In this document: positions 1 through 6,026 of the stretch, one piece after another
Position numbering within the stretch: position 1 is the first letter of the stretch
Layout of the letters: every line of letters begins with the position of its first letter
Origin: an uncultured Campylobacter sp.
GTDB lineage: Bacteria > Campylobacterota > Campylobacteria > Campylobacterales > Campylobacteraceae
Direction of reading: 5' to 3'
DNA: 20,162 nt
Assembly: GCF_938045465.1 (NCBI RefSeq)
Contig: NZ_CALIBF010000072.1
Coordinates: 1 to 20,162 of the forward strand
Position numbers and translations under genes: made by a program
The notes under the pieces: generated by a model
What the model saw: only the letters and a program-made list of their open reading frames with translations
Told to the model about the DNA's origin: nothing
Database searches by the model: none

Positions 1-58
1 GATGTTTGCCAAAAACCCGCGAAGCGGCGCGTGGAGCCTGTATTATGATTTCGATTAG
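1..58 (+). CDS. C-terminal tail of an unidentified gene (partial)
   Basis: An open frame runs from the window edge to a TAG at 56-58. Its last residues read approximately NPRSGAWSLYYDFD, and the mix of aromatic and acidic residues looks like a real protein end rather than a random frame. The 5' part lies outside the window, so the family cannot be named. It runs in the same direction as the SUKH gene that starts 325 bases downstream and may belong to the same accessory block. Only the short length limits confidence. Confidence 0.4.
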   Translation, partial: MFAKNPRSGAWSLYYDFD

Positions 59-383
59 GCGCGCGAAATGTAAATTTAGCTCGCTCGTAAAATTCCGCCG
101 CTTTAAACGGACGCCGGGAGCGAGTAAATTTACGATGAAATTTTATTGGCGCGCGGCTTTGAGCCCGCTCGGTGTGGATTAAATTTTAACGGCGCCCGAT
201 CTAGGTTAAATTTAAGCCGTCGAAAGATGAGCCGTATAGATGCAGGCGAGCCGAATACAGCGAGCGGGCTGTGAAAAATTCGGCACCGTAAAATTTTAAA
301 ATTTTATAGCTCGAGATTTCGGCTTTGAGCTTAAAATTTAAGACGCGCTTGAAATTTCAACCCGCAAATTTAAAGGAGCGAAA
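59..383. other. AT-word-rich intergenic region with palindromes
   Basis: I see no gene here. The spacer is full of AAATTT / AAAATTTT words separated by G+C-rich stretches. It holds an 18-base perfect palindrome at 289-306 (TAAAATTTTAAAATTTTA), a 12-base palindrome at 349-360 (TTGAAATTTCAA) and a 7-bp inverted repeat (80-86 with 118-124). The region directly upstream of the SUKH gene must hold its promoter, but no convincing -10 box was identified. A good ribosome binding site (AAAGGAG, 371-377 region) precedes the ATG at 384. Confidence 0.5.
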
Positions 384-1193
384 ATGAACGCAAACGAGCT
401 TGCAAACATCTGGCGCAGGCCGATCTACCTGCCCTATCTACAAGATCCGCTCACGCCCGAGGCGCTGAGGACCGCGGAAGAGGAGCTAGGACGCACCCTG
501 CCGCGCGAGCTAGTCATGATGCTAAGCATCCAAAACGGCGGCTACCTGCGCTACGAGCTGGAGGGCTACCCGCTAGACGCCATCGGCGGCATCGGCGAGG
601 CGTATCCGTCGCTTACGCGCTTTAACTGGGGCGAGGAGCGCAAGTGCGTGAGCTTCGAGCTTAACGGGCTGGTGCCATTCAGCGGCGACGGGCATTGGTA
701 TCTGTGCCTGGACTACCGCGCGAGCGAACGGCCCGCGGTCGCCTACATCGACGTCGAGTGCGATGAGCAAAGCATCATCGCGCAGGATTTCGCTTCGTTT
801 TTGGCGCTTTTGCGGCTCGATGCGAGCGGCAAGATCGCGGTGCAAACGGGGCTCGATCTAAATGGCACAAAGGCGCGGCTGGAGGAAATTTTGAGCGTGC
901 GCGCAAGAGCTGCCGATCCGCAGCTTTACGGCTTTAGCGTGTATAATTTCGCTCGCGAGGGCGGCGTGCTGAGCCTTAGTCCGAACGAGGTTCGGCTCGG
1001 ATTTTCCAGGCGGGGCGAGCGGCGGTTTAAAGAGCTTAAAAACTTCAGCGAGCCCGCCCTGCGCTATGCTGAGCTGGACGCCGGCGCGATGATACTGGAC
1101 GTTTTCAAAGAGGAGCTGATGGATAAAATTTTGCGCGAACTAAAGAGTGCAGGCTTGTGCGCACAGAGCCTAAAAGACGCGGTCGGCGCGTAG
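384..1193 (+). CDS. SMI1/KNR4 (SUKH) family protein, possible immunity protein
   Basis: The 269-residue protein has the SUKH fold signature in its first 145 residues. A helical start with LTPEALRTAEEELG is followed by LPRELVMMLSIQNGG (39-53), then LVPFSGDGHWYLCLDYR (96-112) and a closing helix AQDFASFLALL (133-143). This order of an L-P-x-x-[LY] helix with NGG, a W-x-x-LDYR strand and a D-F-x-x-FL helix is typical of SMI1/KNR4 proteins. Bacterial members often neutralise nuclease or other toxins delivered by contact-dependent or type VI systems. Residues 150-269 form an additional domain that I do not recognise. The start is supported by AAAGGAG five bases upstream of the ATG. No toxin gene is visible nearby, so an immunity role is inference. 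The gene is noticeably richer in G+C than the AT-rich membrane gene near 19.2-20.0 kb (by eye). Confidence 0.8.
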   Translation: MNANELANIWRRPIYLPYLQDPLTPEALRTAEEELGRTLPRELVMMLSIQNGGYLRYELEGYPLDAIGGIGEAYPSLTRFNWGEERKCVSFELNGLVPFSGDGHWYLCLDYRASERPAVAYIDVECDEQSIIAQDFASFLALLRLDASGKIAVQTGLDLNGTKARLEEILSVRARAADPQLYGFSVYNFAREGGVLSLSPNEVRLGFSRRGERRFKELKNFSEPALRYAELDAGAMILDVFKEELMDKILRELKSAGLCAQSLKDAVGA

Positions 1194-1296
1194 GCTTTCG
1201 CGATTATTAGCGTAGTTTTGCGACGGCGCGCTCGTGCAACCAGCAATGCGGGCTTGCGAGCGCAAATTTAGCTCGCCGCGGCGGGTAAAATTTCAC

Positions 1297-1302
1297 TATA
1301 AT
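1297..1302 (+). promoter_or_regulatory. Candidate -10 box for the DUF4299-like gene
   Basis: A perfect TATAAT lies 26 bases before the ATG at 1329, preceded by an AT-rich TAAAATTTCAC stretch. Campylobacter sigma-70 promoters rely mainly on the -10 box and an AT-rich upstream region, so this is a plausible promoter. It would give a leader of about 20 bases that includes the AAGGAG ribosome binding site. Confidence 0.5.
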
Positions 1303-1328
1303 TTTGCCGTTTCAATAAGGAGAAAACG

Positions 1329-2258
1329 ATGAGCGTAGAATTCCGCGTCAAAAACAAAAAGCGACCGCTATTTATGGGGTATTCGGACGCTATGAGCGTT
1401 AGCAAGGCATTGGATCTGCTGCCCGATCTATCGGTGTTTGGCATAGACGAGAGCGCCGAGGACTTTGACGAAAAGGCGTTTTTAAAATCGCCTTTGAGCG
1501 AGTATGAGTGTCTGATTTTGGGCGTGCGGGGCAAGAGCGGGCGCGGAATGGAGCTAAGATATAATGAGGAGCAGCAAAGCTACGCCGTGCGCGTAAATAC
1601 GCCCGCGACGATCTTTGATTGGGTTTTGGCGATCTCGTATCTACAGGCGCTATCTAAGCAGCTAGGAAGCGAGATCACGGATGAAAACGGCGAAATTTAC
1701 ACTCACGACAGGATAGAGCAATTCTACTACGAGCGCGATATAGCGGCGGGGCTACATTCGATAGATCAACACTTAAGCGGCGATACGGAGGTAAATTTTT
1801 GCTACGGGGTGCAGAGGCCTTTTGCGATAAACCGCGCGATGATGGATGAAATTTTAGCCTCGTATAACCCCGCCGCCGAGTTTGGCAAGCGGCTGAGCGA
1901 GGTGCAATATCTTGACGCTTACAGCGCGCACCAGAGGTTTTACCGAAATGGAGATGACGGCACGATAATGGGCTCATACGCGCTCACGCAGGACCTGCCC
2001 ACTATCCTGCCCTACAAGCCGTTTGTGGAGTGGCAAAACGCGGAGATGCTGAAAAATAGCGACGTAGCGCGCTGGCAGATCGCGCTCATAGGCATAGAGG
2101 GCGACGAAAACGACGCCGGTAACTACTGCGCCATCGCCGAGCTGGAATATGGCGAGTTTATCGCGCGGCTGCCGAAGCAAAACTACCGCTTCATCGATGC
2201 GAGCTATATTTTGGTTGACGGGCTAAGCGCCGAGCAGCTAAAGGCGCTGGCGGGCTAA
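1329..2258 (+). CDS. DUF4299-like protein of unknown function
   Basis: The 309-residue soluble protein begins MSVEFRVKNKK. It has no signal peptide or membrane segment, and AAGGAG lies a few bases before the ATG. The N-terminal start, followed by an acidic region and a central segment (about residues 95-140) with TPATIFDWVLAISYLQALSK and EIYTHDRIEQFYYERDI, resembles from memory the DUF4299 family of bacterial proteins. That assignment is tentative and carries no known activity. The C-terminal part contains IALIGIEGDENDAGNYCAIAEL and YRFIDASYILVDGLS, which look like a mixed beta-sheet domain. It follows the SUKH gene by 135 bases on the same strand but has its own promoter candidate. DUF4299-type and SUKH-type genes both tend to sit in accessory regions, so a shared role is possible but unproven. 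Confidence 0.6.
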   Translation: MSVEFRVKNKKRPLFMGYSDAMSVSKALDLLPDLSVFGIDESAEDFDEKAFLKSPLSEYECLILGVRGKSGRGMELRYNEEQQSYAVRVNTPATIFDWVLAISYLQALSKQLGSEITDENGEIYTHDRIEQFYYERDIAAGLHSIDQHLSGDTEVNFCYGVQRPFAINRAMMDEILASYNPAAEFGKRLSEVQYLDAYSAHQRFYRNGDDGTIMGSYALTQDLPTILPYKPFVEWQNAEMLKNSDVARWQIALIGIEGDENDAGNYCAIAELEYGEFIARLPKQNYRFIDASYILVDGLSAEQLKALAG

Positions 2259-2284
2259 ATTTTACTTGCGGTGAAATTCTACAG

Positions 2285-2306
2285 GGCTTCATCGAGGATT
2301 GAAGCC
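2285..2306 (+). terminator. Short hairpin after the DUF4299-like gene
   Basis: GGCTTCA (2285-2291) pairs perfectly with TGAAGCC (2300-2306) around an 8-base loop, 27 bases after the stop at 2258. The stem is followed by GCAAAATTT rather than a clean T run, so it is only a weak candidate intrinsic terminator. Confidence 0.3.
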
Positions 2307-2441
2307 GCAAAATTTAAAGGGGCGGAATTCGCGGTAAATTTCGCGGCGCGCGAAATTCTAAAAGATGGAATTTTATCGCAGCGGAATTTTTAAATTTATA
2401 TCGCGGTGAAATTCCGTCGTGATAAAATTTAGAAAGTCTAA

Positions 2442-2711
2442 ATGAAAAAGACCTACTACGATCTAAAAATTTACGATAACGGCATGATGCGGGGCGTACT
2501 GCAAGAGGACATTGAGGCATTGCCGTTTTTCGGCTACTGGCAAAAGATGAGTCTTGGCTCGACGCAGGGCATATACATAGACGAAAGCGGCAAAGAGCAT
2601 AGGCTCGTCTATCTGCACGACTGGGAAAAATTTTGCAGATTATTCGCTCGCGAACAGGAGCTACTTAAGCGCGCCCCAGTCGGTAGCGAAAATGAGCGAT
2701 CCAAGCCGTAG
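2442..2711 (+). CDS. Small protein of unknown function (89 aa)
   Basis: This short soluble protein is not recognised. It is rich in aromatic and charged residues (KKTYYDLKIYDNG, FFGYWQKMSLGSTQGIY, YLHDWEKFCRLFAREQELL), reads like folded protein, and uses codons like the neighbouring genes. The ribosome binding site is weak (AGAAAG about 8 bases before the ATG). The spacer between 2259 and 2441 contains several GAAATTC words, including GCGGTGAAATTC twice. It is the last + strand gene before the convergent - strand block that starts at 2793. It could be a complete small gene or a remnant of a larger one. Coding is likely but not certain. Confidence 0.6.
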   Translation: MKKTYYDLKIYDNGMMRGVLQEDIEALPFFGYWQKMSLGSTQGIYIDESGKEHRLVYLHDWEKFCRLFAREQELLKRAPVGSENERSKP

Positions 2712-2792
2712 CGGATCTCGATCGGCAGCGGAGAATAACGGCGATCCTAGCTGCAGCGCAAGTAAATTTTAGCCGATAAATAGCGGCGCGCA

Positions 2793-3773
2793 TTAATCAG
2801 CCAAAATTGCCGCCCCGCTTAAATCCGGGTTTAAATTTAGCTCGTCTATGATAGATAAAAGCTCTGAAATTTCCTTTTTGATCCCCGCGGCGTCCTCGAG
2901 GCTAGGCGGCGGCGAAAAGAGCGTCGTTTCAAACTTATTTTTCGCTCCGTTTAAAAATAGATAAAATTTATCGTCCATAAACGCCGCGCTCACGCCCATT
3001 TTCCCCGCGAATTTTTCCTTTAGCTCTCGCAGACGCTGCATAAACGCGGGCGTCAAAAGATATCGCGCCTCTACTCTATCATCCGCAAAGACCCTAAATT
3101 CTTTGCTAAAAAACACGTCGTCCATCTGCTCTTTTTCGCCCAAAAATCTGGTGTTTAGCGTGCGGCTCGCGACTATAGTTTGCCCGCTAAATTTCTTGTA
3201 AAACTCGCAGACCAAGACCGAGCCGCTGAACGCCTGCATATCCTTCATCGTCGACCATGCAAAAATTATCGCGGATAGCAAATTTAACGCCGCCGAGTCG
3301 CCGATTTCCAGCGTCGCGCCGTTTGGGATGCGGGTCGCTTCGCTGAGGTTAAATTTGACGCCGTTATAAATGCCTCCGATTTGATCTTCGGCGCGAAACT
3401 CATCGGGCGAATAGATGCCGATTTTGCGAAATTCTTTACGGCTGATGCCGGCATTCGGATCGTAGTTAAAATTTGGATCTGTGCTCCGAATAGCGGCGCG
3501 GACGAAAACGTCTTTATAAAACGCTTTGTAATCCCCCAGCTCGTCGATCACTCGGCCCCTGTTAGCCATTAGCTCGGCTTGAAAAAACGGAATATAGATA
3601 ATGATGAAAAATAGCGGCGCAAGGCGATTTTCAAAAAGATGCCCTACGGCAAACCCGCCGCCCACGGGCAGCGCTATTATAAATAAAATTCCTAAAAACA
3701 GATACTTTACAAATGCTAGCCGGCACTCTTTTTGCTTTTTGGCGGTAGCAACTATCGCCTCGTTTATATTCAA
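2793..3773 (-). CDS. DUF3137-like membrane protein
   Basis: The 326-residue protein has two closely spaced N-terminal membrane segments (about residues 22-46 and 51-66), followed by a large presumably cytoplasmic domain. The domain holds FKDVF/AIRSTDPNFNYDPNAGIS near residue 90-113, a Y-x-P-D-E-F-x-A-E-D-Q-I-G-G-I motif, FSGSVLVCEFYKKFSGQTIV and a C-terminal MGVSAAFMDDKFYLFLNG. The GxVxVxEF-x-KxFxGxTxV pattern and the two leading helices match DUF3137 as I remember it; the function of that family is unknown. The start is TTG at 3771-3773, preceded by AAAAAGG at a suitable distance; no ATG is available in the first helix region. The gene faces the 89-aa gene convergently and lies downstream of a second small membrane protein on the same strand. 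Confidence 0.72.
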   Translation of the reverse strand: MNINEAIVATAKKQKECRLAFVKYLFLGILFIIALPVGGGFAVGHLFENRLAPLFFIIIYIPFFQAELMANRGRVIDELGDYKAFYKDVFVRAAIRSTDPNFNYDPNAGISRKEFRKIGIYSPDEFRAEDQIGGIYNGVKFNLSEATRIPNGATLEIGDSAALNLLSAIIFAWSTMKDMQAFSGSVLVCEFYKKFSGQTIVASRTLNTRFLGEKEQMDDVFFSKEFRVFADDRVEARYLLTPAFMQRLRELKEKFAGKMGVSAAFMDDKFYLFLNGAKNKFETTLFSPPPSLEDAAGIKKEISELLSIIDELNLNPDLSGAAILAD

Positions 3774-3831
3774 AATTTTACCTTTTTCTAAATTTACGCA
3801 GCGGATTTCGCGCCTGGAGCGAATTTTAGCA

Positions 3832-3905
3832 AAATTTACGCCGCAAAGATACGGCGGCGCGAGTAAATTTTATTCGGCGGATTAAATTTATGAAATTTAC
3901 GCCGC
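3832..3905. repeat. 13-bp direct repeat AAATTTACGCCGC
   Basis: The 13-mer AAATTTACGCCGC occurs at 3832-3844 and again at 3893-3905, in the 141-base spacer between the DUF3137-like gene and the next small membrane protein. It is a local example of the AT-word plus GCCGC pattern seen throughout the window. No function can be assigned. Confidence 0.6.
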
Positions 3906-3914
3906 GGCAGCGAT

Positions 3915-4343
3915 CTACTCGGACGTGCGTTGATTTAGCCACGCTCTTAGATTGCCCGCACCCTCTTTTAGCACCCCAAATCCTGCGGCGGCAACACAGA
4001 CAAAATTAATTAGAGAGCCCCTCCCGCCGACATTTAAAATCCCAAAGCCTACGATCCACAGCGCCGCGCCGAAACCCAGCGTGCACACGGCGGTCGCGAT
4101 CCCCAGCTTACGGCGCAAAGGGCTTGGTTTGCGTACCACCTGAACTCGAGTGATCACGTAGCTGCCCGCATATCCTCCGCGGATGAAATACGCGCGCGCA
4201 AGCTCGCCCTCTTCTACGGGGATATCGTTAAACTCGCCGCGCAGCTTCACGCCGTCTATCTCGAAAAATACCCAAATTTTGCTATTTCCTCTTGCGGCGT
4301 GGACGCGGAGATTTCGAACCTCGCCCGTGATCTCATATTCCAA
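3915..4343 (-). CDS. Small membrane protein with N-terminal beta-rich domain
   Basis: The 142-residue protein is not recognised as a named family. Residues 1-70 look like a small beta-barrel domain (alternating strands such as SKIWVFFEIDGVKLRGEF and SYVITRVQVVRK). They are followed by two hydrophobic segments at about 81-103 and 110-125 and a short C-terminal tail. The layout suggests a cytoplasmic sensor or binding domain tethered to the inner membrane. The start is a TTG at 4341-4343 with a very good GAGGAG six bases upstream, which decides the start. It runs in the same direction as the DUF3137-like gene 141 bases downstream, and the pair may be functionally linked. Confidence 0.65.
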   Translation of the reverse strand: MEYEITGEVRNLRVHAARGNSKIWVFFEIDGVKLRGEFNDIPVEEGELARAYFIRGGYAGSYVITRVQVVRKPSPLRRKLGIATAVCTLGFGAALWIVGFGILNVGGRGSLINFVCVAAAGFGVLKEGAGNLRAWLNQRTSE

Positions 4344-4471
4344 TTTGTCTCCTCAAACAGCTTTGCATTTTGCTTCCGCGCTAAATTTCGCGTCGTAAAA
4401 TTTTAAAATCTAAATTTTGTCTTGCTTGCAGCACTGCCCATGAAATTTTAAAGTTGAGATTCTGCAAGCCC

Positions 4472-4503
4472 TAAATTCAGAGCTAAACCTTAAAATTTCA
4501 TAG
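4472..4503 (+). repeat. Dispersed repeat, copy 1
   Basis: This stretch of about 32 bases matches 5904-5934 with a few differences. Both copies contain TAAATT(C/T)AGA(G/A)CTA followed by the identical CCTTAAAATTTCATAG. The two copies are in the same orientation and lie on either side of the Sel1-repeat gene. Confidence 0.6.
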
Positions 4504-4700
4504 CGATAGAATTTCAAGTAAAGCTCCGCCGCTAAATTTGGCTAATCGCATGCATGGGCTATCTACGCCTTGCCGAATTTCGCACGTCGCAAAATCGCGG
4601 CGAAATTGCGCGCGCTACAAAAGCTCACAAACCCGTCTCGGCAATATCGCAGGCAACCTCATATCGCAAAATGAGCATACTATGACTAGCAGCGCAAATA

Positions 4701-4798
4701 TGCGGTGCAAGGCGGATAGCACAATAGACGCCATACGACAGACGGTGCACGGCGAGCAATACAAAACAGACGACGTGCACGGCAGGCAGTACAAACCG
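4701..4798 (+). repeat. Degenerate ~30-bp tandem repeat, 2-3 copies
   Basis: Two adjacent units (4739-4766 and 4767-4796) share CAGACG, GTGCACGGC, GCA-TACAAA in the same order. A more diverged unit lies just upstream (about 4702-4730, GCGGTGCAAGGCG and CACAATA). There is no unique-spacer alternation, so it is not CRISPR. It sits immediately beyond the 3' end of the Sel1-repeat gene. Confidence 0.6.
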
Positions 4799-4812
4799 AA
4801 ATGTGCGCCGGG

Positions 4813-5607
4813 CTACCGACCGCCCTGCTTCTTTAAAATTTTCTCTTTTATAAACTCGTAGAACTCGCAGGATTTTTTATTGCCCGCGTCGCAGCCCTTT
4901 TTGACCCATCCAAGCCCCTTGGAAAATCCGCGCAGATCCCCCTCGCTCAGATACAAATAGCCTAAATTATTGCAGGCATCGCCGTAGCCCAGCTCGCAGG
5001 ATTTGGTGTAAAGCTTCTCCGCCTTGTCGCGATCCTGCGGCGCGCCGAGACCCTTATCATACGCAACGCCAGCGTTATAACAGCTATCCACTAGCCCGCC
5101 GTCACAGCCTCGCTCGAAAAAGCTCACCGCCTTTGCCGGATCCGCCGCAAGCCCAAAACCGCCTATGAAATAGACTACGCCCGCATTGTGGCAGCTCTTG
5201 GCATAGCCCAAATCGCAGGCCTTGGCGTAGCGCTGCGCGGCGGCAACGAAGTCCCTACTCAGGCGCCCTCGCTGATATAGGTTGCCTAGCTTGTGGCAGG
5301 CTACGGCGACGTTTTTATCGCACGCTGCGGCATAAAATACGCCCGCTTGCGCCACATTGCCCTCGCCGTCGTATAGGGCACCCAAATCAAAGCAGCTATC
5401 TTTCTCGCCCGCCTCGCAAGCCTTAGCAAGAGCGGGCTTGGCGCCGTCGTAATCTCCGCGGGAGAGCTTGTCGCGCCCCAATTGCGCGCAGCTTACTCCG
5501 TCGCCGCGGTAGCACTTAAACGACAAAACGGGTGACGGCCAAAAAAGCACCATAACCAAGATGCAAACGGCGATAGAAAGCGCCGTTATGTCGATGATCT
5601 TTCTCAT
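4813..5607 (-). CDS. Sel1-like repeat, cysteine-rich protein (HcpA type)
   Basis: The 264-residue protein starts with an N-terminal membrane anchor or signal (about residues 7-30, ALSIAVCILVMVLFWPSPVLS). About six Sel1-type helical repeats follow, each closing with a cysteine pair spaced as in C-[DE]-x-G-x-x-x-x-C (for example CEAGEKDSC, CDLGYAKSC, CDGGLVDSC, CELGYGDAC, CDAGNKKSC). This spacing, with one disulphide per repeat, is characteristic of the Helicobacter/Campylobacter cysteine-rich protein family. Those proteins are periplasmic or secreted and act in host interaction or as scaffolds; beta-lactamase activity has been claimed for some. AAAGGA upstream of the ATG supports the start. 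The gene is isolated between two repeat-rich spacers and is flanked by copies of a dispersed repeat. Confidence 0.85.
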   Translation of the reverse strand: MRKIIDITALSIAVCILVMVLFWPSPVLSFKCYRGDGVSCAQLGRDKLSRGDYDGAKPALAKACEAGEKDSCFDLGALYDGEGNVAQAGVFYAAACDKNVAVACHKLGNLYQRGRLSRDFVAAAQRYAKACDLGYAKSCHNAGVVYFIGGFGLAADPAKAVSFFERGCDGGLVDSCYNAGVAYDKGLGAPQDRDKAEKLYTKSCELGYGDACNNLGYLYLSEGDLRGFSKGLGWVKKGCDAGNKKSCEFYEFIKEKILKKQGGR

Positions 5608-5863
5608 ATCTATCCTTTTTGCGGCGATGCGCCGCGGGGTTTAAGGAGCACTCTTACAGGCAAATCCCGCCAAGGAGAATTTTACGAATTAAATTTTGTC
5701 GCATGAAATCTAATCTGCACAAAAATTTTAGTACCTCAAGCCTTGTTTTAAAATTTTACTTCGAACTTCCACGCTGCAAAATTTTAAAATTTCGAAATTC
5801 CGCAAGCGGTAAATTTGCAGCCGAATTTAAATTTTACGAACAGCGCAGTGGCGATACCGTAAA

Positions 5864-5904
5864 ACAGCTCGTAAAATTTTTAAAATCGAAATTTTACGAG
5901 CTGT
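5864..5904 (-). terminator. 16-bp hairpin, candidate terminator beyond argS
   Basis: Bases 5864-5879 are perfectly complementary to 5889-5904, leaving a 9-base loop. Read on the - strand, the stem ends in GAGCTG and is directly followed by TTTTA, so it fits a rho-independent terminator for the rpsB-argS transcript. It lies about 115 bases beyond the argS stop. Its half-AT composition also makes it resemble the repeat words of the genome. Confidence 0.5.
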
Positions 5905-5934
5905 AAATTTAGAACTAGCCTTAAAATTTCATAG
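5904..5934 (+). repeat. Dispersed repeat, copy 2
   Basis: This copy matches 4472-4503 and shares the identical 16-mer CCTTAAAATTTCATAG plus most of the preceding bases. It abuts the right arm of the 16-bp hairpin at 5864-5904. Confidence 0.6.
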
Positions 5935-6001
5935 AAGTAAAATTTCGCTTTGTATTTTAAATCATAAAATTTCGTTCGTGAGATTTAGGGATATCGGCGC
6001 G

Positions 6002-6026
6002 AAATGTAGCCTGCGCGGCTACATTT
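6002..6026 (-). terminator. 10-bp hairpin overlapping the argS stop codon
   Basis: AAATGTAGCC (6002-6011) pairs perfectly with GGCTACATTT (6017-6026) around the loop TGCGC. The argS stop codon (6019-6021) lies inside the stem. On the - strand the stem ends in ATTT, giving only a short U run, so it may end transcription weakly or protect the mRNA 3' end. Confidence 0.5.

Larger units (their letters stand above)
4344..4812. other. Gene-poor spacer with inverted, dispersed and tandem repeats
   Basis: No convincing gene was found. The left half is AT-word rich and contains a 12-bp inverted repeat (4440-4451 with 4490-4501). It also holds one copy (4472-4503) of a roughly 32-base element that recurs at 5904-5934. 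The right half is G+C richer and contains a degenerate tandem repeat of about 30 bases (4701-4798). A 107-residue + strand frame (4538-4861) spans this area, but it lacks a ribosome binding site and runs into the Sel1 gene, so it is not called. Confidence 0.5.
5608..6018. other. AT-word-rich spacer with strong hairpins
   Basis: No gene was recognised. The spacer is unusually AT-rich for the window and contains many TAAAATTT words, a 16-bp perfect inverted repeat (5864-5904), the second copy of the dispersed repeat (5904-5934) and a 10-bp hairpin (6002-6026) that overlaps the argS stop codon. A 95-residue + strand frame (5619-5906) translates these AT words into FKFY-type runs and is rejected as non-coding. 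Confidence 0.5.

Noticed and set aside
4701..4798. Possible CRISPR array
   Set aside because: The units are directly adjacent and degenerate with no unique spacers between them, and no cas gene is present.
4538..4861. 107-residue open frame on the + strand in the repeat-rich spacer
   Set aside because: There is no ribosome binding site, it overlaps the end of the Sel1-repeat gene on the other strand, and its sequence reflects the tandem repeat rather than a folded protein.
5619..5906. 95-residue open frame on the + strand
   Set aside because: It translates AT-word repeats into F/K/Y runs, has no ribosome binding site, and ends inside a hairpin arm.
4472..5934. Possible insertion sequence or composite transposon around the Sel1 gene
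   Set aside because: There is no transposase, no terminal inverted repeats at the element ends and no target-site duplication; only short direct repeats are present.
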